From assembly GCA_044866075.1 (NCBI GenBank), contig JBIOTQ010000137.1, positions 1-35,025 of the forward strand: a stretch of DNA of 35,025 bases, given 5' to 3'. Below are positions 8,451 through 14,282 of this stretch, one piece after another. The translations under genes were made by a program, and so were the position numbers. The notes under the pieces were generated by a model. It worked only from the letters and a program-made list of their open reading frames with translations, had not been told where the DNA came from and ran no database searches. Within the stretch, counting starts at the first letter, position 1; each line of letters opens with the position of its first letter. Source of the DNA: JBASRP01 sp044866075. GTDB taxonomy: Bacteria > Actinomycetota > AC-67.

Positions 8451-8627
8451 TTAGAACGAAACGGTGCGCAGGAGCAGAGCGTCGACGTCCGGCGTCGCCT
8501 CCCAGGCGGCGTCATACGGTAGCTCGATACCCCAGTCGTCCTCTGCTTCGATCCCCGGATTGGCGGCGAAGAAAGCCATGCGCAACCAGATCTCTGTCGT
8601 GTCGGGACTCATCTGCTCGATCTTCAT
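8451..8627 (-). CDS. Small hypothetical protein (57-58 aa)
   Basis: A short reading frame that I do not recognise. The product is acidic, beginning MKIEQMSPDTTEIWLRMAFF and containing the aromatic block DDWGIELPYDAAWE. It has no signal peptide, transmembrane helix or cysteine, so it looks like a small soluble cytoplasmic protein. ATG 8627 is preceded by GGAGG with about 6-nt spacing, which is the main reason to believe it is real; a longer in-frame start at 8696 would add residues with no ribosome site and an atypical composition. It is bounded downstream by a strong hairpin (8410-8430) and stands as a single-gene unit between vdh and the LOG-family gene. The function is unknown. Confidence 0.6.
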   Translation of the reverse strand: MKIEQMSPDTTEIWLRMAFFAANPGIEAEDDWGIELPYDAAWEATPDVDALLLRTVSF

Positions 8628-8744
8628 AGGCACCCTCCGTCTCCCAGCGCACCACCCTACAGAAACGCACGGAATTGCCAAGCGGATAAAACGCATTACT
8701 TCTGGGTAATTTCGTGAGCATTCGTGAAGCGCGCTGGTCGCGCG

Positions 8745-9809
8745 TTACTCGGCGGTAGCGTTACCCGTCGGTAGCTCATTCAAGCGGTTGATGAGCAGAC
8801 GCAGCCGGCCGTATCTCATGCGATCGAACCACAGTCCGATCCTCGGCAAGTCGGGCACGTCGTCGTCCCGGAGCTCCTCCGCGCTGCAGTCGAGCGGCTC
8901 GATGGTCCCCTGCGTGAGGATGTCGGCGAAGTCCTCCGATAACTGTTTGAGCGCCGTCTCGTCGGGCATCGCCTTCAATCTCAAGATAAGCCGGCCGCCG
9001 ACGAACCGCTGCGAGTGATACACGCGGTAGAAGTTCATGATCTCGTCGACCGCTTCCGGGATCGAATCGGTGCAGAGATACAGGCAGCGATCCTCCGGCG
9101 ACACGAACCCGCCGCCGATCAACCGCTCGTCGATCCAGGACTGGAAGCTGCTCCAGAACGTCCCGCCCGGGGGATCGAGCAGCACGATCGGATGCAGATC
9201 GCTCTTGCCCGTCTGGATGAGCGTGAGCAGCTCGAACGTTTCGTCGAGCGTCCCGAAGCCGCCGGGCAGCAGGACGAACGCGTCGGCTTCCTTGATGAAC
9301 ATGAGCTTGCGCGTGAAGAAGTACTTGAAGTTGATGAGCTTCGGATCCTCGGCGATGAACGGGTTCGGCTGGGCCTCGAACGGCAAGCGGATGTTGACGC
9401 CGAACGACCGCTCGCCGCCGGCGCCCTCTTGCGCTCCCTCCATAACGCCGGGCCCGGCGCCGGTGACGACCATCCAGCCGCGCGCGACGATCTCCTCGGC
9501 GAGCTCGCGCGCCTGGACGTACTCGGGGTCGGTCGGCGCGGAGCGCGCCGACCCAAAAACCGTCACCTTGCGCTCGTGCCGGTACGGCGCGAAGACGCGG
9601 AACGCGTACCGCATCTCCTTGATCGCCGAGTTCACGATCTTTCGATCGAGGCGCCCGACCTCGTCCTTCGACAGGCGAAGCGCGGTGGCGATGATCTCGA
9701 ACGCGAGGTCGGGGTCTTTACCGCCGAACTCCTCGACGAGCGCGCGGATCCGCTCGTCGACCTCCGCGCTTCCGGAGGAATACGCGCGTCGCCGCCGTGT
9801 TTCGGGCAT
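8745..9809 (-). CDS. LOG-family / TIGR00730-type Rossmann-fold protein
   Basis: A 354-aa protein of the LOG (lysine decarboxylase-like) family. The core (about residues 80-270) carries GSARSAPTDPEYVQARELAE, TGAGPGVMEGAQEGA, the conserved arginine in FFTRKLMF (Arg168) and the signature PGGFGTLDE at 182-190, with Glu190 as expected for cytokinin-nucleoside 5'-phosphate phosphoribohydrolases. It is longer than the typical 180-240 residues: about 75 extra N-terminal residues and 80 C-terminal residues frame the core, as in the larger TIGR00730 subgroup. True lysine decarboxylase activity is unlikely. Start ATG 9809 follows TAGACT by 6 nt, suggesting leaderless transcription. It is divergent from the unknown 269-aa gene, with only 57 bp between start codons. 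The natural substrate is probably a nucleoside monophosphate, by family analogy. Confidence 0.87.
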   Translation of the reverse strand: MPETRRRRAYSSGSAEVDERIRALVEEFGGKDPDLAFEIIATALRLSKDEVGRLDRKIVNSAIKEMRYAFRVFAPYRHERKVTVFGSARSAPTDPEYVQARELAEEIVARGWMVVTGAGPGVMEGAQEGAGGERSFGVNIRLPFEAQPNPFIAEDPKLINFKYFFTRKLMFIKEADAFVLLPGGFGTLDETFELLTLIQTGKSDLHPIVLLDPPGGTFWSSFQSWIDERLIGGGFVSPEDRCLYLCTDSIPEAVDEIMNFYRVYHSQRFVGGRLILRLKAMPDETALKQLSEDFADILTQGTIEPLDCSAEELRDDDVPDLPRIGLWFDRMRYGRLRLLINRLNELPTGNATAE

Positions 9810-9815
9810 GTGGCG

Positions 9816-9821
9816 AGTCTA
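9816..9821 (-). promoter_or_regulatory. Putative leaderless promoter -10 box (TAGACT) of the LOG-family gene
   Basis: TAGACT on the minus strand ends 6 nt before ATG 9809. It is paired with an opposite-facing TAGTAT at 9851-9856 inside the same 57-bp gap. Confidence 0.5.
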
Positions 9822-9850
9822 GCGCCCGGGGAAGGGGCCTGGGCCTGGGG

Positions 9851-9856
9851 TAGTAT
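9851..9856 (+). promoter_or_regulatory. Putative -10 box (TAGTAT) of the 269-aa gene
   Basis: TAGTAT ends 10 nt before ATG 9867 with no Shine-Dalgarno in between, so the transcript should start within a few bases of the start codon. Confidence 0.5.
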
Positions 9857-9866
9857 CCACCTCGAG

Positions 9867-10676
9867 ATGGTCCCCGCGGCCACGCTCAAGGTCTTCGAGC
9901 CGCTCGCCGCGTTCGATGCGAACGAGCGCGCCTATTGGGAGCGCTACGTCGAAGGCGGAACGGTCCCTCCCGCCGATTCTCTCTTGCTGTCGCGCGAACA
10001 CGGTCTCCGGGGAGAGACGGCGACCGCGCTCGCCGAGAGCGAGCACGCCGACGTGATCGAGCGCCGCGAGGCGAAGTACGTATGCCCCCATCGGACGAAG
10101 TTGCGCCTGCTGGCCTCGCTGCTCGCGTTCCGCCGATCGATCCCCGCCGAGGTGGTCACGTCGTTCATGCCCGACGACGAGGTCGAGCGCGCCGCCGACG
10201 GCATCGATGCGATCCGGACAACGCACCCGACGTGGCGGAATCACGTCCTCGAGAGCACCTGGGAGGTCCCGCTCCACTGGTTCGTGCCGTTCGACGATGC
10301 CGAGCGGGAGCTCATCGAGGATCCGCTGGGCAGTAGGACGATCCGGTACGAGACGATCGTTCGCGCCGCGGCGGAGCGCAGCGCTCGGGCGCTCGAGATC
10401 GTTCGGGAGATGCTCCCGAACCCGGGGATCATCGCGCCGGTCGCGGGGCTCGCGCGCTGGCTCGAGGACTTCGACCCCGCCGGCGTCCTCGTCCTGGACT
10501 ACGGCGCCGTCGGCTCGCTCTTCCCGTCCGAGGAGTTGGCCCGGGACCGGACCGCGCACGAGATCTGGGCCTCTATCAAGGCCCTGTCCGAGGGGGACGG
10601 GGACAGGGCCTCGGCCCACTACATGGTCGCGGCGGAGCGGTGGGCGGGGGTCCGCCGGAGGGAAGCCTGGAACTGA
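9867..10676 (+). CDS. Hypothetical protein, 269 aa, no recognised family
   Basis: I do not recognise this protein. It is a soluble, acidic, helix-rich sequence with no signal peptide or transmembrane segment. Notable blocks are AYWERYVEGGTVPPADSLLL near the N-terminus, YVCPHRTKLRLLASLLAFRR in the middle, STWEVPLHWFVPF, and an acidic aromatic C-terminal half with VLVLDYGAVGSLFPSEELAR. The only cysteine is in the CPH tripeptide. ATG 9867 was chosen because TAGTAT lies 10 nt upstream and because the reading frame, although open far upstream, there runs antisense through the LOG-family gene. Codon usage (strong G/C third position) agrees with neighbouring genes, so I take it as real. The divergent LOG-family gene shares its short promoter region. 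The intergenic stretch after it leads to bldC. Confidence 0.72.
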   Translation: MVPAATLKVFEPLAAFDANERAYWERYVEGGTVPPADSLLLSREHGLRGETATALAESEHADVIERREAKYVCPHRTKLRLLASLLAFRRSIPAEVVTSFMPDDEVERAADGIDAIRTTHPTWRNHVLESTWEVPLHWFVPFDDAERELIEDPLGSRTIRYETIVRAAAERSARALEIVREMLPNPGIIAPVAGLARWLEDFDPAGVLVLDYGAVGSLFPSEELARDRTAHEIWASIKALSEGDGDRASAHYMVAAERWAGVRRREAWN

Positions 10677-10794
10677 CTTCCCTCTGACCTGCGGAAACGG
10701 CTTCGGCGGCTTAGTGGAACGAACCGCGGGTAGGGGTCTTCCGTAACAAAAGCGACGCCTCGTCGTTTATGGTGAGGGAGTCAGCAAAGAGGGT

Positions 10795-10823
10795 GATAGG
10801 GGCGATAGCCTCATAGTGACTAT
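10795..10823. repeat. Spaced ATAG direct repeats upstream of bldC
   Basis: ATAG occurs at 10796-10799, 10805-10808 and 10813-10816 (steps of 9 and 8 bp), followed by an inverted copy, CTAT, at 10820-10823. This AT-richer island sits in the 294-bp non-coding stretch before bldC. BldC is known to bind direct repeats head to tail, so an autoregulatory site is possible but unproven. Confidence 0.35.
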
Positions 10824-10970
10824 CTCGTTGCTCGCACTCAAGTACCACCGGAAATGCTCCGAAAAGGCTATAGCGACGGTCGGACCCAGGACCGACAATC
10901 AGGGTCGCGAGTACGAATGGGACATCTGGGGACACCTCAGGAACGTACCCCAGGTAAGGAGGGTAACGGG

Positions 10971-11171
10971 ATGAAGCGGGATCAGTCGTCGGGCGAGACG
11001 CTGCTCACCCCCGCCGAGGTCGCCGCCCTGTTCCGCGTGGACCCCAAGACGGTCACGCGTTGGGCGAAGGCCGGGAAGCTCTCTTCGATCCGGACGCTCG
11101 GTGGGCACCGCCGCTACCGCGAGTCCGAGGTCATGAGCCTCCTCGAAGGCGTGGCACCGAAGCGCGGATAA
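10971..11171 (+). CDS. bldC: Developmental regulator BldC, MerR-type DNA-binding protein
   Basis: A 66-aa single-domain MerR-family regulator. The sequence LLTPAEVAALFRVDPKTVTR, continuing with WAKAGKLSSIRTLGGHRRYR, is almost identical to the Streptomyces BldC I recall (68 aa). In Streptomyces BldC delays the switch from vegetative growth to sporulation by binding asymmetric direct repeats as a head-to-tail oligomer; in non-sporulating actinobacteria its role is less clear. ATG 10971 is preceded by AAGGAGGG with 7 nt spacing, an excellent ribosome site, which excludes the longer upstream frame. The gene is monocistronic: a 294-bp non-coding region lies upstream and a strong terminator downstream. 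A short basic C-terminal tail follows the winged helix. BldC is a good marker that the genome is actinobacterial. Confidence 0.95.
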   Translation: MKRDQSSGETLLTPAEVAALFRVDPKTVTRWAKAGKLSSIRTLGGHRRYRESEVMSLLEGVAPKRG

Positions 11172-11199
11172 TCGCGCCGAGCATCTAACTTAAGAACAC

Positions 11200-11220
11200 C
11201 CGGCCGCTTCTCTCGGCCGG
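11200..11220 (+). terminator. Hairpin downstream of bldC
   Basis: CCGGCCG and CGGCCGG pair around a 7-nt loop just after bldC. It lacks a U-run and probably acts together with the stronger hairpin that follows. Confidence 0.45.
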
Positions 11221-11228
11221 TTCGATCG

Positions 11229-11252
11229 AAGGGCGGCTTCGGCCGCCCTTTT
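11229..11252 (+). terminator. Rho-independent terminator of bldC
   Basis: AAGGGCGGC, a UUCG tetraloop and GCCGCCCTT form a 9-bp stem ending in TTTT. The stable tetraloop and T-run make this the best terminator in the window; it separates bldC from the NRAMP operon. Confidence 0.8.
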
Positions 11253-11312
11253 CCATTCCCGCCTCAACCGGCCTCGCGGTTGTTCATCGAAACACCCGGG
11301 TAACAGCCCGGC

Positions 11313-11747
11313 ATGAAGCGCCTGATCTGCTTGCTCGTAAGCGTGTGCGCGTTGTCATCGTGCGTCGGGCCGGCGCGGACAGACGCCGTGTACGAGGCCA
11401 AGGCCGTCGAGACCGCGAAGGCGGTGCGGTCGGCGGTCGAGACGGCGCGGCTCGCCGCGTCCACCGCCCTACACAACGTGACGGGTCAGTACCTGTCGGT
11501 CGTGCTGGCCGAGAGCGAGGAGGAAGCGGACGCCACGGCCGGCGCGTTCGATTCGATCCAGCCGCCGAGCGACCGCTCCGAGGCCCTCCACGAGAACCTC
11601 AGCGCGCTGATCGACGACGCGGTCGACGTCTTGCGGGGACTGCGGATCGCGGTGCGCCGGACGGAGCTCAGGTCGCTTCCCGAGAAGGCGGAAGCGCTCG
11701 CGGCCATCTCCCGCGCGCTCGCGTCGTTCGTCAGGGAGCGCGAGTGA
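11313..11747 (+). CDS. Small lipoprotein preceding the NRAMP gene
   Basis: A 144-aa predicted lipoprotein. The N-terminus MKRLICLLVSVCALSSC is a lipoprotein signal peptide with lipobox LSSC and lipidation at Cys17. The mature part is alpha-helical, rich in alanine and glutamate (AVYEAKAVETAKAVRSAVET, LAESEEEADATAGAF), and probably forms helical bundles or a coiled coil outside the membrane. I recognise no named family. Its stop codon overlaps the GTG of the NRAMP transporter (GTGA), so it is the first gene of a tightly coupled five-gene operon. A periplasmic or cell-surface accessory role for the transporter is an inference from position only. Confidence 0.8.
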   Translation: MKRLICLLVSVCALSSCVGPARTDAVYEAKAVETAKAVRSAVETARLAASTALHNVTGQYLSVVLAESEEEADATAGAFDSIQPPSDRSEALHENLSALIDDAVDVLRGLRIAVRRTELRSLPEKAEALAAISRALASFVRERE

Positions 11748-12973
11748 AGCGCTTCTTCGCGATCACGCTCGGGATCCTCACCGCGATCGGTGGCTTCGTC
11801 GACATGGGGGATCTCATCGCCAACGCGGAGGCCGGCGCGCGATTCAGCATGTCGCTCGCGTGGGTGGTCGTTGTGGGCGTCATCGGGATCTGCATCTACG
11901 CCGAGATGTCGGGTCGCGTGGCGGCCATATCGCAGCGTCCGGTCTTCGATCTCGTGCGCGAGCGGTTGGGCGCTCGCGTCGGGCTCACCAACCTGGTGGC
12001 ATCACTGTTCATCAACCTCCTCACCCTGACGGCGGAGATCGCCGGCGTCGCGCTCGTGCTCGAGCTCGCGTCTAGCATCAATTACCTCCTGTGGATCCCG
12101 TTCGCGGCGTTCATGGTGTGGCTCGTCATCTGGCGAGTGAAGTTCGAGACGATGGAACGCATCTTCGGGTTGATGGGGTTGCTGCTGATCGTCTTCGGGG
12201 TGGTCGTGTGGCAGTCACATCCCGATTGGGGCGGACTGCTTCACAATGCGTCGCACCCGTCGTTGCCGAAAGGCGAGGGGCTCCCAACGTACCTCTACTT
12301 CGGGATCGCGTTGTTCGGCGCCGCGATGACGCCGTACGAGGTGTTCTTCTTCTCGTCGGGAGCGGTCGAGGAACGCTGGACACGCAAGGATCTCGCCGTC
12401 GAGCGCGCGAACGTGTTCGTGGGTTTTCCGCTTGGCGGGCTGCTCTCGTTGTTCTTGATGGCCGGCGCCGCGATCTGGCTGGCGCCGCGCGGCGTCTCCG
12501 TCGGAACCCTTTCGCAGGTCGCGCTTCCAACTGTCGTCGTCATGGGGAAGCTCGGGCTCGCCATCCTGCTCGCCGGGATCTTCGCCGCCACGTTCGGCGC
12601 CGCCCTCGAAACGGGACTGTCGGCCGGGTACATCGTGTCGCAGTACTTCGGATGGCAGTGGGGGAAGTTCGTCTCGCCGAAGCGGGCGCCGCGTTTCCAC
12701 CTCGTCGTGATGCTGTCCATCGCGGTCGCCGCCATGATCGGCCTGACGACGATCGATCCGGTCAAGGTGACGGAGTACTCGATCGTGCTGTCTGCGGCCG
12801 CGTTGCCTCTGACCTACTTCCCGATCCTCGTCGTCGCGAACGATCCGGACTACATGGGCGAGCGGGCGAACTCGAGGTTCATGAATTTCGTCGGAAGCGT
12901 GTATCTCGTGTTGCTCGTCGTCGTCGCGCTCGCGACGATCCCCTTGATGATCGCGACGAAGGCGGGTCAGTGA
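11744..12973 (+). CDS. Divergent NRAMP-family metal ion transporter
   Basis: A 409-aa integral membrane protein with about 11 hydrophobic helices and NRAMP (SLC11) organisation. In helix 1 the usual DPGN metal motif reads DMGD (Asp20-Asp23), followed by the family-like LIANAEAGARFSMSLAWVV. In helix 6 the usual MPH reads TPY (Thr196-Pro197-Tyr198, in GAAMTPYEVFFFSS). The sulfur ligand that selects for Mn/Fe is therefore missing at its usual place and an extra carboxylate appears in helix 1. Loss of that methionine is also described for NRAMP-related magnesium transporters, so Mg or another hard cation is plausible. The GTG start overlaps the lipoprotein stop by 4 bp and the stop overlaps the first PRC gene by one base. 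Family assignment is good; the substrate is open. Confidence 0.82.
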   Translation: MKRFFAITLGILTAIGGFVDMGDLIANAEAGARFSMSLAWVVVVGVIGICIYAEMSGRVAAISQRPVFDLVRERLGARVGLTNLVASLFINLLTLTAEIAGVALVLELASSINYLLWIPFAAFMVWLVIWRVKFETMERIFGLMGLLLIVFGVVVWQSHPDWGGLLHNASHPSLPKGEGLPTYLYFGIALFGAAMTPYEVFFFSSGAVEERWTRKDLAVERANVFVGFPLGGLLSLFLMAGAAIWLAPRGVSVGTLSQVALPTVVVMGKLGLAILLAGIFAATFGAALETGLSAGYIVSQYFGWQWGKFVSPKRAPRFHLVVMLSIAVAAMIGLTTIDPVKVTEYSIVLSAAALPLTYFPILVVANDPDYMGERANSRFMNFVGSVYLVLLVVVALATIPLMIATKAGQ

Positions 12974-13392
12974 TGGCGAGGTATCCCGCGCGCGTGGTCG
13001 ATGCCGGCCTGATACTCCTCGACCGTCAGATCATCGACAAGGACGGGCTCATGGCCGGCAACGTCGACGACCTCGAGCTCACGTTCCCCGAGGAGGGAAC
13101 CGGTCCGCCGATCGTGACGGCGATCTACGCGGGACCGGGTGCTCTCGCGCGGCGCGTGGGCGGGCGCCTAGGCGACTGGATCGAGTCCGTTCACGCGCGC
13201 CTGCACCCGAGCGAGAGGCCCGGCCCGGCGCGGATCCCGTTCGGCGTCGTGAAGCGGTTCGACAATCACGTCGAACTGACCGTGTCTCGGAGCGATCTCG
13301 AGGTGGGGCGCCTGGAGCGCTGGGTCCGCGAGCGCATCATCGACAAGATTCCCGGCGCGACCGATCAAGCCGAACAGGGGGACGAGGGATGA
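12973..13392 (+). CDS. PRC-barrel-like domain protein (first copy)
   Basis: A 139-aa soluble protein whose N-terminal part (RVVDAGLILLDRQIIDKDGLMAGNVDDLEL) resembles a PRC-barrel, the small beta-barrel found in RimM and in photosynthetic reaction centre H subunit. The middle holds a variable insertion (YAGPGALARRVGGRLGDWIES) and a second beta-rich segment with FGVVKRFDNHVELTVSRSDL; the C-terminus is charged. The ATG overlaps the NRAMP stop (TGATG) and its own stop overlaps the next gene (ATGA), so expression is probably coupled to the transporter. Such barrels often bind proteins or regulate membrane partners. A cytoplasmic regulatory or docking subunit of the transporter is my inference. Confidence 0.72.
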   Translation: MARYPARVVDAGLILLDRQIIDKDGLMAGNVDDLELTFPEEGTGPPIVTAIYAGPGALARRVGGRLGDWIESVHARLHPSERPGPARIPFGVVKRFDNHVELTVSRSDLEVGRLERWVRERIIDKIPGATDQAEQGDEG

Positions 13393-13730
13393 GGCTCACC
13401 GATCTGCTCGGTTCCCGGGTGGAGGGGCGCGACGGGCGGTCCGTCGGCGTCGTGACCGACGTGCGCCTCGTTCAGGACGGGCCCGGCGGCGGCGAGTTCG
13501 GCGCGGCTTTCCGCGTGCACGGGCTCGTGATCGGACGGAGCTCCATCGGCGCGCACATGGGCTTCGAGCGGGCGAACGTGCGCGGGCCGTGGCTGCTCAA
13601 GAAGCTCTTCGGGCTCATCCAAGGCGTTCCGCGCTACGCGGAGTGGACCCTCGTTCGCTCGATCGAACCCGAGCTCGTCCGCCTGAACGAGTTGGGCGAA
13701 GCGCTGCCGAAAGCCGAGCCCCCGCGCTAG
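13389..13730 (+). CDS. PRC-barrel domain protein (second copy)
   Basis: A 113-aa protein starting MRLTDLLGSRVEGRDGRSVG and continuing VVTDVRLVQDG, a standard PRC-barrel opening in which a conserved glycine-valine turn follows the DGR motif. The second half (MGFERANVRGPWLLKKLFGL) is more hydrophobic and may contact the membrane or a partner. It overlaps the previous PRC gene by 4 bp. Two consecutive PRC genes that differ in sequence suggest an old duplication or two docking subunits rather than a recent repeat. It has no signal peptide, so it is probably cytoplasmic. Confidence 0.75.
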   Translation: MRLTDLLGSRVEGRDGRSVGVVTDVRLVQDGPGGGEFGAAFRVHGLVIGRSSIGAHMGFERANVRGPWLLKKLFGLIQGVPRYAEWTLVRSIEPELVRLNELGEALPKAEPPR

Positions 13731-13773
13731 ATCCCGTTTGAAGCGACTTCGGGCCGGGGTATTCAGCAAGGCG

Positions 13774-14271
13774 ATGAGCGCAGGAGCCTGGGTCATGGTG
13801 TTCGTGGTCGCGCTGACCTTCGGGTCGCTCGGCTTCCTCATCGTCACGATGGTGCGGAGCATCCGGAACGAGCGAACCGCCGGCCGCAGCATCGGGCGAG
13901 AGTTCGGTTTGAGCATCGTGCTAGTGGTGCTGTTCTTCTCGTCCTGGATCGGACAAGGTGTCGCTCAATGGCAGCGCTACACGGACGAACAACGCGCGCA
14001 CCACGAAGCCGTGTCGGTCGGGGACTTCGTGTCCGACTTCGGCGCTTCGACGCTCGAGAACTGGCAGTCGGAGTTCCTCCAGCTGTTCTCGTTCGTCACC
14101 CTGGCCGCGTTGTTCGTCCACAAGGGCAGCTCGGAGTCGAAGGACGGCGACGAGAAGATGGAGGCGTCGCTGCGGCGCATCGAGGAGAAGCTGGGCAGCC
14201 TGCCAGGAAACGCGCCGTCGGGACCCGATGACGCGTGGAAGCTGCCGGACTCTCCGACCTTGACCGGCTGA
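13774..14271 (+). CDS. DUF6766-like membrane protein
   Basis: A protein of about 165 aa with three hydrophobic helices: WVMVFVVALTFGSLGFLIVT, FGLSIVLVVLFFSSWIGQGV and FLQLFSFVTLAALFV. Between helices 2 and 3 lies a conserved-looking segment, WQRYTDEQRAHHEA, followed by LENWQSEFLQ. The ENWQSEFLQ block is the feature I associate with the DUF6766 family, whose function is unknown. The C-terminal tail is hydrophilic with a short predicted coiled coil (MEASLRRIEEKLGSL). ATG 13774 is preferred because a TTG 36 bases upstream lacks a ribosome site; AAGG a few bases before the ATG is weak. It closes the NRAMP operon and its stop lies within a palindrome shared with the opposing hydrolase gene. Confidence 0.72.
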   Translation: MSAGAWVMVFVVALTFGSLGFLIVTMVRSIRNERTAGRSIGREFGLSIVLVVLFFSSWIGQGVAQWQRYTDEQRAHHEAVSVGDFVSDFGASTLENWQSEFLQLFSFVTLAALFVHKGSSESKDGDEKMEASLRRIEEKLGSLPGNAPSGPDDAWKLPDSPTLTG

Positions 14272-14282
14272 CGGTCAGCCGG
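14264..14282. terminator. Bidirectional hairpin containing both convergent stop codons
   Basis: CCGGCTGAC, one central base and GTCAGCCGG form a 19-bp palindrome. It contains the TGA of the plus-strand DUF6766-like gene (14269-14271) and the TGA of the minus-strand hydrolase (14275-14277). There is no U-run, so termination would rely on the stem alone or on Rho. Confidence 0.5.

Noticed and set aside
9015..9866. Open frame extending the unknown 269-aa protein upstream
   Set aside because: It runs antisense to the LOG-family gene and has no ribosome site; the -10 box near 9851 marks the true 5' end.
10711..10935. A 74-codon minus-strand frame upstream of bldC
   Set aside because: No ribosome site or family signal, and its codon use differs from the neighbours; the region fits a regulatory leader better.
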